Shown here: positions 44,679 through 54,617 of the stretch, piece after piece
Numbering within the stretch: position 1 is the stretch's first letter
How the letters are laid out: the number at the start of each line of letters is the position of its first letter
Origin: Henricia sp. BOLD:AAB3569
Taxonomy: Eukaryota > Echinodermata > Asteroidea > Spinulosida > Echinasteridae
Reading direction: 5' to 3'
DNA length: 64,000 nt
Assembly (NCBI GenBank): GCA_037783545.1
Contig: JBBELK010000001.1
Span: 1,240,001 to 1,304,000, forward strand
Notes under the pieces: generated by a model
What the model was told of the DNA's origin: nothing
Database searches by the model: none
What the model saw: the letters and a program-made list of their open reading frames with translations, nothing else
Program-made: the position numbers and the translations under genes

Positions 44679-45717
44679 AACTCGTGTCCAGGTTACCACG
44701 ACGGTATCATCGATATATATACTACCATGCTGCGACCGTGTAAACGTTTAAACGACCGAAATGTAACTATCCGTTTAGAAAAATGCTAAACGGATATCCG
44801 AAACCAACTTGTGAAAAAACGATCCTCCCTTTTTCAAAGATCTAATGGCCGTTCTGCGCCGCCGGAAATTTCTAAAGAGGCAGTTTTGTTATGAAAGAAT
44901 CAGGCAGCATTATACCGCTGTGATGAGCCCAACGGTCGGTTACCTTTGTGGTTTCAAGCCGAAGATGTACAGTTGCGTTCGCGGGCGGAAGCGATTTTAC
45001 TGATGGTTTTCGGTTTCATCTTGCAAGTTGAATTCAAAGCAGGGCGGTAAAGACTGTTGAGCCGACGATCGTAGTTGTGTTGGAACTGTTATTGATTCCA
45101 TTCTCTCATTGGTTGCTGACTTTGGGTTTGAGTGACTTCTCGAAAGTATCCAATTACAGCAAAGCTATAGCTGAACTTTCGTGGCCTGCATCATGTATGC
45201 TCCAATTCAGTGTCAGTGGTGCCGCGCGAACGCACATGATACCAGGTCAAAGAACCGGTAAGGTCTCGGGCACAAACTCCGGAATATTCCTCAGAGATTT
45301 AAACAAAGAAAAGCCTCGATCGAACAAACAAATACAACCAACCTGGCGTTATGGATTTCGATCGGACAACGGGAAAATTCTTCGGAAACCAAAACGACAG
45401 CAAATGCTTATAGCAATTTTACCCACATTTAAACACTATCCTTAGATTCTATATTCCACAACAGATGCGCCGCAGGAGTAGCAGTGTCATTATGTTTTCG
45501 ATGAGCAAGAAATGGCCAGTTTGCAAAGCACCCAAACTTAGAAGCTCGCTTCAGCATAATTTGGTTTCTTTCATTTCTTATAACTATGTTTTAAATGTTC
45601 TAGTTTTTCCCCTACAAGAAGAAAGTGTTTTGGGGGCTACTTTTCTGGCAGTAAACAAATTAATATGAACAACAAATTTGTATACTCGTTACTCATTGTT
45701 TAACAGTACATTGACAA
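44679..45717. other. Intergenic, no gene recognised
   Basis: A 122-codon open frame near 45077-45445 on the + strand has a GTG rather than an ATG first codon and no recognisable domain, so I do not call it. Confidence 0.35.
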
Positions 45718-45723
45718 TTTATT
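45718..45723 (-). terminator. Possible polyadenylation signal AATAAA
   Basis: Minus-strand AATAAA, 46 bases after the TAG of the candidate terminal exon. Confidence 0.35.
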
Positions 45724-45768
45724 ATCTACAAATACCACGATTTGCAAAATTAATACTTTTACAGGGTT

Positions 45769-45921
45769 CTACATAATCACTGGAGTGTGATTTGGCTTTG
45801 CAAAAATTCTGAGTGCTTTCTTCGTCGTTGGAGGTTGCTCCGGGGGTTCCGACTGCTGTCTCAATATCCACGGGTCAATTATAGTCTGAGTGTAGCTGGC
45901 CCTTGAACGATTACTTGCAAT
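45769..45921 (-). CDS. Candidate 3'-terminal coding exon, unknown protein
   Basis: On the minus strand a pyrimidine-rich tract ends TTTTCCTCTACAG just before 45921. A 50-codon open frame follows (IASNRSRASYTQTIIDPW.. to ..AKPNHTPVIM), then a TAG, and an AATAAA lies 46 bases further (45723-45718). This is the layout of a terminal exon with a polyadenylation signal, and the residue composition looks protein-like. A possible donor for an upstream exon is at 46260 (GTAAGT on the minus strand), but the preceding sequence does not give a clean in-frame start, so the upstream gene structure is unresolved. Product not recognised. Confidence 0.35.
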   Translation of the reverse strand: MASNRSRASYTQTIIDPWILRQQSEPPEQPPTTKKALRIFAKPNHTPVIM

Positions 45922-46425
45922 CTGTAGAGGAAAATAAATGCAATAAAAAAGTATTAATTAAATGTTGTTTTCATTGAGTTATACTTATTAAAACGCAATA
46001 TGCCCAGACACCACTACAGAATTTAAAAGAAGCTTGAGAAAATATTGGACTTTAACTGGCAAGGCAATCACGCAAACGATCCTGCATGAATGAAAGACGG
46101 GATCTTGAGCGAGCTGACGATGCTTTGGTGGAATATTTGAAGTAAAAAAGTTAGTACGATGCAATTACAACTTTATTAAGTTTATACAAGCCGTAAATAC
46201 ATATTTTGCAAAGTTTGGAAAATAACTCACACAAGGTAATTTGTTAAGCGACCGACTTACCGTTTGCAAAACAGCCACAAATCACGGTGGATCTCGTTCA
46301 GTCTCGTTGGTAAATCAGTCTAAACTTTGCCGATCAAAACATGACGGTACGATACTGTGGAGGACGCCATGATTGTTGATATTTCATACCCACTATAGGT
46401 CACGTGACTCAGAGGGCGCAATTGG

Positions 46426-46461
46426 TATATAGCCAAATGCTATTGCATACTTCATCCAGTG
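46426..46461. mobile_element. Family A MITE remnant (right end)
   Basis: ATAGCCAAATGCTATTGCAT and CTTCATCCAGTG match the right terminus of the hairpin MITE family. Confidence 0.5.
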
Positions 46462-46670
46462 TACATACGATGGAAAATCCATGCAGTTAGAACATCTGAT
46501 GGGAAAGAATAACAATTATCCGAGGGCGGTATACCGACGATTCCACAGAGATCATTGTGTGCGGTTTGGTGTCTGGGTGATACATGTAGACATTAGTCTC
46601 GTAATGCGCTGTGAAACATCCCAGGCATCGGATTGGCTGCTGAGCAAAAGACGTCACAAACTATTACTGA

Positions 46671-47031
46671 TTTCAACGTACGTGGCCTAGTATAGTGCTG
46701 GAACCAACTCGGTTGTATCAACGCATTCACGAGGCAGTAACTCGTCAATATTCAATCATCTCTCGCACCGAGCTAGGATTTACGTGGATGTACAGGATAA
46801 TCCCCTAGAAGTTATACAGTAACCGCTGCCAAAAGAGACCTTGAGAACGAAATTATCGGATTGAGCGGTATTAGTTACCCATCAAAGAATCTGCAAGGCT
46901 TGTTAGCGTACTACGACGAATATGACGGATTAAAGGTATTCGCCGACTGTACAAGCGTCAATAATATTTATGTCCGGTATACCAGATACGTGCGGGATGC
47001 CACGCGCGTTAACCCGTCTGTGCAGTTTTAG
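46671..47031 (+). pseudogene. Coding-like segment in two frames, unknown
   Basis: Two consecutive open stretches read VLEPTRLYQRIHEAVTRQ.. (to a TAG at 46806) and, one frame on, AAKRDLENEIIGLSGISYP.. to ..RDATRVNPSVQF (TAG at 47029-47031). Both look protein-like, neither has an ATG start, and the frame change is near 46800. It could be a decayed gene or transposon fragment, or an exon with a misplaced boundary. No family recognised. Confidence 0.25.
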
Positions 47032-49329
47032 AAAACCATATGGTAACTACGTTCCATAAAGTCGGGCCGGTCCTCTTAAGAGACGGGACAGTACGTTTTT
47101 GGAAACACGTTCGTCTTATCTAACCCCGCTATTTCCAAAGATTTCTTCCTTGCAGGACATTGACTTGATGGAGATTTAGCTCAGTAAAAGGTATGTATCC
47201 ACCTGTTCCCGTAAGCAACTTCGAACTTAATTGGCATCGCTTTCTCGCTCACCCTAATCTAATACTGAACACTTTTCTTAAGGCCAACTACTGTCTAAAC
47301 AGCGCAGTGTGATTTTTCTAAACTGCACCTTCATTTGAATGTAAGAAATTCGAGGCAACAGCCATAATTTTTAAACCACCTTCAGTAACTGCATATGTTA
47401 CCATCTTTGACAGACGAAAATAATTTGCAGTTGTATTGTTTGTTACCATGCACTGCTTTATCAACACATAGTGTGTGTATCTGTGTGTGTCTCAAACGGT
47501 GAAGTAAAAGTTTAGGACATTAATTGCAAAGGGTATAATGGCCTTTAAAAGGTTCAATATTACACACTGTAACTCATAACATACTGACGTGCTTTGGAGA
47601 TGTAAAATGTAGGTTTAGCATAGATATAATCAGTGAACGTCCAGCTGGGTCAGAGTGACTCCCGCGGACACATGGGAATAAAAACATCAGAGGCGAGGCA
47701 TAAGTTAATGGAAGTACATATATGCAGCTTTTTGTCTTTAGATTCAGAACTCGGACACTATACGGAAGCTTTGATTACCTATACTAATATATCTCGAGGG
47801 ACATTACACACTTATGCTTCGAGAAGTCTGGCGTCTTGTTTTTGGCTCATTGAGTGCGACGTCTCCATTAGCTCTTTATGTAAAGTGGTGTTTAGGTCTG
47901 TAGGGAGCAAATTTATTCTCTGAGGCCATTCTGAAGAATTAAGTTTTCTGCTCCCAAGCCGGCATTTTCCCTCATAACTGTCTTCAATATTAAATTTGTA
48001 CATCCTTAGTAAACTGGGGTAATGGTTCTGCCATTCGGCGCATGACAAACGTGGGCAAGATGTTTTGTCGGCATTATTAAATCCCTGGTGTAATGTGTTA
48101 AAAAGCACACAACGAAAGATCCCGTGTAGATATAATTTTCAACCCTCGTGAACGAAAGGCTTTTATTGAATCGTTTAGTACTTTTTGCTTTCATCGATTG
48201 CCAGATTTTCTCATCACGCCATAACATTTTGATTTGTCCATAGTCTGAAAATGATTAAAAATATATGTACTTAGCGTTTTGTGAAGTGACAATATTATTA
48301 ACACCCAGGTGGTTTTGGACACAAATCAAGGGGATAAGTGGTCATACTACTGCATGCAGAGGTACAAAGTTTAAACAGCTAGAATCCCCCCCCCCCCCAC
48401 CCCCCGCTCCCCCGTCCACATTTTTAAGTTTTTTTGTTTATCATGGAGGTGTATGTGTTTACAACACCATGACAACTTGTTTTTCACAAACAATCGACAG
48501 GCTTTTGCTTAAAACGTAAAGCAGTTCCGACCCTCTTCACCCGAAATTCTGAAACGCTCGAGGTCACTTGGTTTGTTTATCAACAGGGTTTCGGACGTCA
48601 TCCTGAGAAACATACAAAACGGCCTGTGCAGTATTGAATGGAAAATACACGAAGTGTATGTTTATCATGCCTGTTTTGTCCTTGTAATTCAAAATACAAA
48701 CGTGAAAAACACTTCATGTAATATGACAACAATCTACTATTACCTGTTTTGTGAAAAAACGGTGAAATTGTGGCTCACAATGAAGCTCTTTTGAAGTAAA
48801 TACTGGTGCATTGCGACGGGTGGTTTTGTCACGGAACGAACGGCATTCACAGCGGTCTGTGTACAGCATGGAACGGTTCCCTGCGGGCGTAGTTCCCACG
48901 TGTTTGAACATCGGCCGGTTAGAATGAGCGACTCATTTTTCTCTCTCTTGGTAATAGAAAAGAAAATCTGTCTGCTCTTTTTTTTTCATAGTGTCTGGTA
49001 AAACATACAACCACGCAGCTACTGGGCATATCTCTGGCTTTTTGGACCAAAACAATTCTTTAAAAAAAATCATCTAACAGAGACGGTTTTTCACGTTTTT
49101 TTGCGTGTAAACGTATGGAGCTAACAGTCGTGTTGACTTCTCTTTCTCAGGATTGTGTCACAGGGTCACGCGCATATCATAAATACCTAATGAGCGTTTT
49201 AGAAATCGCGAAAATCTCTTAATTAAAAAATAATAAAAATCCACGTCGGCAAGAGGGATGTTTGGACTATCGAAAAAAGCCTAAATGCGGGATTCTCGTC
49301 AAGGGGGATTCTTCCTCTTTAAAGGTAGT
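47032..49329. other. Intergenic, no gene recognised
   Basis: Open frames near 47633-47923 (+) and 47812-48108 (-) have no clear start or domain. A C run is at 48386-48399. Confidence 0.35.
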
Positions 49330-49835
49330 ATACATGATTGGTAAACCGTTAAAAATAACTTCATCTGTGTGATGGAAGGTATGCATGATTAAAACCAACC
49401 TGAGCAAAAATCAGCTCCGTACTTTTGAGAAAAAAGTAAACAAAATGGTTTACAGTCACTTCGCCCCAAAACCTCTTCGACCTGAACCACCTTGCCCTGA
49501 ACCACGGCCTGTGCACGAAGTTGTTTTGGGGCGAAGTGGCACTTGGGCGAGGTATAGTGTTCGGACGAAGTGTTTGGACGAAGTGGTTTTGGGGCGAAAT
49601 GGCCTTTGGGTGAAGTGCTTCAGGGCGAAGTGGTCCAGGGCGAGTTGGTTTTGGGGCGAAATGAATTTACGTCTCGCGAGACGAAAAATAATTGTATGGC
49701 ACATTTCTCAAAGACTATAGCACTTCAGACAAAACCATTCCATGGGGAAGTTTTCTGCCGTCATCGTGTTTATTTTGTGTAAGTTACGTGTAAATCTGTG
49801 AACATTTCTGATTCCTCGAGATACCAATCATGTAT
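49330..49835. mobile_element. MITE with internal GGGGCGAAGTGG minisatellite, copy 1
   Basis: The ends ATACATGATTGGTA and TACCAATCATGTAT are exact inverses. The interior (about 49456-49670) is made of TTCGCCCCAAAACC / GGGGCGAAGTGG units in both orientations. A second copy is at 54064-54527. Confidence 0.7.
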
Positions 49836-50254
49836 GAGATGCCAACTCAAATATGTTTTTCTCAAAGAAATGACATTTTTGCCCTTCAAATTTTTCTTGC
49901 CATGTAAGGGCCCACTGATCCATTTTTGACTCTGGGGGTTGTTGAAATGAGATACTGAACAAACTGAGTAAACTAACAGTCCAGAATACGACGAAGCTAC
50001 TGAAAATTATGACACCAACTGGCAACTTGTGTACTCTTGAAAATTCATCTGCTGTTGGTGAGATGGACATGATATACAAATAATGAATGTTTATGAGTGC
50101 AATGGGAGGAATGTTTTCATGAGGTGAAAGATGGAATGTGTCATTCAACAAGGCGTAGCCGAGTTGAATGGAACACCCCATCTTTTACCGAATGGAAATG
50201 TTCCTTTTGAATGGAAATGTTCCTTCCGAATTAAAACATTTATATGGAGGTTTA
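49836..50254. other. No gene recognised
   Basis: A minus-strand frame around 49828-50181 includes a hydrophobic stretch, but its start and family are unclear. Confidence 0.3.
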
Positions 50255-50476
50255 GATGCACGTAAAACGCGAACGTGAACGCGAAATGCCTTGAGCACTG
50301 TGCAAATCTTGATGAGGTCTCAGAGCCCAGGCTCGAATTTTGGTCACGACGAAAGAGTTGACTTGCCACGAAAGTCTCATGTGTGGATTTTTGTTTTCGT
50401 CTGTTCTAAGATTTTCTCAGAGTAACGATCAGGTGCTCAAAGCATTTCGCGTTCACGTTCGCGTTTTACGGGCATC
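50255..50476. repeat. Inverted repeat (~40-bp arms)
   Basis: CGTAAAACGCGAACGTGAAC at 50261 is inverted at 50451-50470 (GTTCACGTTCGCGTTTTACG), with further pairing through GAAATGCCTTGAGCAC. The loop is about 135 bases. Confidence 0.6.
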
Positions 50477-50491
50477 TGTTTGTTTTATATA

Positions 50492-50814
50492 ACGCCCAAG
50501 TAGATCCTTGTCATCCAACCTTTTTAACAAATTATTCAGGTTTACCCTTCCAGTTTATTTTGATGTTAGCGGCATCAGAATTGTCCAAAAGCTCAGCTAT
50601 TTCATCGTCCGTCGTAAGTACAAAACCCGCCATGTTGCTTGCGAGTTGTAAAATGTGTTTGTGTCAGGGGTCGTCACATTTTCCCACGTACATTGGCCTA
50701 CAGTGGGCGCGCGCATCGTGCAATGGAGAGCACGTACAAAATTGCATGGATTCAATATTGAACGACACTTGACCTGCTATCGTCCAATCAGATGACAATG
50801 ATCTACTTGGGCGT
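50492..50814. mobile_element. MITE with ACGCCCAAGTAGATC ends
   Basis: The left end ACGCCCAAGTAGATCCTTG and right end ATGATCTACTTGGGCGT are inverse with one mismatch. 323 bp, no coding content. Confidence 0.6.
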
Positions 50815-50992
50815 AATAATACATGTAGCATAAAAAATAGAAAACTTTCAAATTGATTGGAACATGCAATTGAAGGAACACACCGGCTTTGTTGCCAGAC
50901 TATTTTGGGCTCGAAAATAGACTGAAGAGAACCTAAAAAGAAACCACAAAATTTGCCCGTTTTTGAGCATTTTTTCAAACAAAAAATCAAGG

Positions 50993-51039
50993 TCACGTGA
51001 TGTATCCGAACCAGATTTCTGGTTCGGATAAATCACGTG
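50993..51039. repeat. Short hairpin with E-box-like ends
   Basis: TCACGTGATGTATCCGAACC pairs with GGTTCGGATAAATCACGTG around a 5-base loop. Arms about 20 bp. Confidence 0.5.
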
Positions 51040-51463
51040 TTTTTAGAGTTACACGTAATTTTGTTTCCAGCCGTATGAAAATTTATAACTGCAGTACTGC
51101 AACAAATTCAGCTCTAATGTTTTCAAAATATTTATGAGTATTTGACAAAAAAGACTATTTGTTCAGGTTATGAAACAAAGTTAAACATCCTGTAAACGAG
51201 CCTGACGTCATTGTTCCAGGTATATATCGAAGGCGAATCATTCTTAGACTAAACATACCTGCACTGATTGCCAAAGAGCGGTTGGTCTGAAAGACCGCAA
51301 ATTGCAATCTTCGCTGTATACCTTTGGTAGTGTCTGAAAATCGTACTTGCGCGTTTGTCACTGGTGACATTGACACGGTGTTACATTGCAGTCTAGTTTT
51401 ACATGTCTTGGACTAGAACATGGCATTTGTGTTTCCGGTATTTCTCCTGGAAAATACAGATTA

Positions 51464-51610
51464 ATGCACAGATATCCAGTTCAAGTTACCAGTGAAGGTG
51501 CCGACTATACTCGACGATGATGAATTAAGATTGTCTGCATACATTGATCTCTGGGAACACGATTTTCTCTTTATTAAAGATAAAATCGGTTGCGAACAAG
51601 ACCGAGGCTA
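51464..51610 (+). other. Coding-like stretch, possible exon
   Basis: Open from a TAA at 51461 to a TAG at 51608, reading IQFKLPVKVPTILDDDELR then LSAYIDLWEHDFLFIKDKI. The composition is protein-like. An AG at 51471 (ATGCACAG) could be an acceptor, but no good donor precedes the TAG. Not recognised. Confidence 0.2.
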
Positions 51611-51670
51611 GGACAGCAAATGACGCTAATTTTGTTAATTGCTTCTTCACTGCCATATTTCTTTTATCAG

Positions 51671-51810
51671 AAGATAAATCAAAACCATTGTACAGATATA
51701 ATGCAGAAGCGTATTGTTAATCTTGTTGGTGACCAGTTGGGATCTTTGTTGCAACCTCTTTCTCACCGTGTGCAAAGCCAGTCTCTGTATTTTCTGCAGA
51801 TATTTTCATG
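51671..51810 (+). CDS. Candidate internal exon, unknown protein
   Basis: A pyrimidine-rich acceptor (ATTTCTTTTATCAG, ending 51670) is followed by a 140-base open stretch reading KINQNHCTDIMQKRIVNLVG then DQLGSLLQPLSHRVQSQSL and YFLQIFS. It ends at a consensus donor (TCATG|GTAAGTG, 51811). Both splice signals and the composition support an exon, but neighbouring exons could not be chained with confidence and the family is not recognised. Confidence 0.4.
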
Positions 51811-51836
51811 GTAAGTGTGCCACCAGTCTGACTGAT

Positions 51837-52080
51837 CTGGGGCCAATTTCATGGCCCTGTTAAGCACAAACATTTGCTCAGCACAGGATTTATTTGCCTT
51901 ATAAAATGGATTACAAGCCAAAAATATTCGCCAACTTGTGTTCTTCGCAAGAGTAGGAGAATACCTTTCAATACACATCACTTACGATTTTGGCTGGGAA
52001 TCCATTTTTGCAAAATAAAGCAAACAAATCATGTGCTAAGCAAATTGTTGTGCTTAGCAGCGCCATGAAATTGGCCCCAG
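51837..52080. mobile_element. MITE with CTGGGGCCAATTTCATGG ends
   Basis: The terminal 18 bp are exact inverses, and TTAAGCACAA / TTGTGCTTAG extends the pairing. If 51671-51810 is an exon, this element lies in the following intron. Confidence 0.65.
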
Positions 52081-52350
52081 GTTCCTCAGCGTGAGACCAG
52101 GCTTTCTGCTTGTTCTCACCCATACACTCTTGCTTTTCCGAGATGTAGAACAAAGAGTCATTCCAACAGCTTTCTTCAACGTACTGCATCTCTTTGGAAC
52201 TCCTTGCCTGCATGACATTGTTTTCCTCCATCGTACAATCTAGATTGCTTTAAGAGGAATGTAAATCTTCTTTACCATCTTGAGTTATTTTCATCTTTGG
52301 ATTTCCTCTTATACCCATAGTGGCTTTAGCCTTGTTTGGGGCGAACCAAT

Positions 52351-52648
52351 ACATCATTTGCACTGTCCCCAAACTTATATACTTCATGAGTTGACAAGAA
52401 ATCCCGACTAAAAGGGTTGATTGCAATGGTAACAAATACCACATTTTCCCGCGTAAAATGGTACCTTCGTTGGAAAAATATTGCTAACTGAAGGTGCTTT
52501 TTAAAAAATGTCTGCAGAAATTGTTTTGCCATTCATACATGAATTTTTATGTTTTTTTAAAGTATTGCTGATGCGCCTGTGTGGCTAAATTTTCAACAAG
52601 TCAGTTTATCAACATTCTTCTTATGTGATGCAGTTGTTTCTGTTTTTA
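52351..52648. repeat. Diverged direct repeat, copy 1
   Basis: Colinear with 53076-53400, offset about 725-750 bp. Shared strings include ACATCATTTG, GGTGCTTTTT and GTCTGCAGAAATTGTTTT. An old tandem duplication in non-coding DNA. Confidence 0.6.
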
Positions 52649-53075
52649 AATAATGTAAAACGCACGTATATTTCGAAAGCATATGGTATTTCGAAAGCAT
52701 CTGGTATCAACTTGTCCCGCCGGTCGAACTCAATTTGTCGTGGATTAAGAAGGGAACCAGATCGCTGGTAGGGCCTCAATAGACAATCATCGGATTGCGT
52801 TCTTGCTACGGGAGTTTTTATATGCGGCCGTTCTTCCCTCAAGGACCGGGGGTAATTGCGGTGCATAATTTGGAGCAGGTCGAATATGTTTTGGCGTGGC
52901 AATCAGAGACATGTTCACCACATCGGTAATTCCTTCGGCTCGCCGAAATATGGGCCTGAGAATGTTGAACTCGAGGTCAAGCAGATGACATTTCGAGACG
53001 AAATCAACATATTACAGAGCGGTATATACCTTGCTAATTAAGAGGCGGTATAAAAATACGTAAAAGCTCCAATAT
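52649..53075. other. No gene recognised
   Basis: Around 52640-52900 the minus strand is open in more than one frame, without an ATG start or known domain. Confidence 0.3.
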
Positions 53076-53400
53076 ACATCATTTGCAGTTACCCCAAATT
53101 TTACCTCACAAGTTGACAAGAAAAGCCTGACTAAAAGTGTTGTTGGCAATGGTATATAACAGACATCACATGATTTTTCCCCGTGTGAAATGGTACCTTT
53201 GTGTGAGAAATTGACAACTCAAGGTGCTTTTTTTAATTGTCTGCAGAAATTGTTTTTACCATTCATTCAACACAAAAACCATGCATGAATTTTTCAGGTT
53301 TTCTGAAGTATTACTGCATCTATGTGGCTGAAATTTCTACAAGGGCAGTTTATCAGCATTATTCTTTAATAGTTATGTAATGCTGTTGTTCCTGTTTTTT
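53076..53400. repeat. Diverged direct repeat, copy 2
   Basis: Partner of 52351-52648. Confidence 0.6.
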
Positions 53401-54063
53401 TTTTTATTCATAAAAAAAAAAGTTCAATCATGTAATCTGTCTTTAAAGATTAACTTTGTCCGCGCGCGGGAATTTGCTCTGAAACCTCTGCAATGTTTGT
53501 AACTTAAAATTCATTTGCTGAATTTCTAAGAGCGTCATGCATCGATAAATAACATTGTTATAAATGTACTTGGACATATTATATACGGTGAAAACAAAAT
53601 ACTCTGACCGAAATATAAAAAGACTGAAACATATTTTATCGGTCAGTAATGTGTACGAGCACCTCATGTGACAAGGCCACCAACCTCCGTCAGAGCCGCT
53701 GAGGCAGAGTGCGCTACTCTGCTCGAAGTGCTTCTCTGAGCTCCTCCGCACTAAGGTATTTTGAGGCAGCTCATCCCAAGCATGTGATGTAGTCGCCGAA
53801 TCCATCACAAGCCAATCTCGAGTTTCGACATGCATGCAAGCTTCCATAAGCTTCCACACGTCCATCACAAGTCACAGTCAAGCTGTTCCAATGAACTACA
53901 ACAAATGCGTATTCATCCTGCTTGTATAACTGGACTCTTGTGTTGATTGTAATTTTGTCACCACCGGAATTGTGACTACAGCCCTAAATGATAGGCTTAA
54001 TGTAAGATGCAATGTTTTCATTCTCTCATCAAGTTAATTTTCATAGGTACGACTTAAAGATAG
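53401..54063. other. No gene recognised
   Basis: Mostly AT-rich. A minus-strand open frame near 53443-53868 has no recognisable features. Confidence 0.35.
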
Positions 54064-54527
54064 TATACATGATTGGTAAACCGTTACAAACTATAGTTTT
54101 ATCCCCCTGCGTGATTGAAGATATGCATGATAAAAACCAACCTGAGCAAAAACCAGCTCCGTACTTCGTCTAACTTTTGAGAAAACAGTCAAAAAAGGGT
54201 AAATTTTTTGCAGTCATTTCGCCCTGAACCATTTCGCCCTGAACCACGGCCTGTGCACCAAGTGGTTTTGGGGCGAAGTAGCATTTGGGCAATGTAGTGT
54301 TTGGACGAAATGGCATTCAGGCAAAGTGGTTTGGGGCGAAATGGTTTTGGGGCGAATTGAATTTACGTCTCGCGAGACGAAAAATAATTGTTTTACTCAT
54401 TTCTCAAAGACTATAGCACTTCAGACAAAACCATTTCAGGAGACGTTTTCTGCCGTCATCATGTTTATATCGTGTAAGTTACGTGTAAATCTGTGAACAT
54501 TTCTGATTCTTCGAAATACCAATCATG
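54064..54527. mobile_element. MITE with GGGGCGAAGTGG minisatellite, copy 2
   Basis: Begins ATACATGATTGGTA and ends TACCAATCATG. The interior matches the copy at 49.33 kb, including ACGTCTCGCGAGACGAAAAA. It ends just before the palindrome holding the LINE. Confidence 0.7.
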
Positions 54528-54544
54528 GTGGAAATCAACATGAT

Positions 54545-54587
54545 TGTGTATGGGTTTGCGGTATGGTAGCACCATGTGAATCTCTTT
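54545..54587. repeat. Left arm of palindrome split by the LINE
   Basis: TGTGTATGGGTTTGCGG..CACCATGTGAATCTCTTT is the inverse of 58379-58416, apart from 5 extra bases here. Without the LINE the arms would meet at TTT|AAA. Confidence 0.8.
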
Positions 54588-54617
54588 GTGTGGTTCTTTT
54601 CAGAACCTCTGGTAAAG

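Noticed and set aside
45077..45445. 122-codon open frame on the + strand
   Set aside because: The first codon is GTG, there is no splice context, and no domain is recognisable.
47812..48108. 98-codon minus-strand frame
   Set aside because: Composition is somewhat protein-like, but there is no clear start, splice signals or family.
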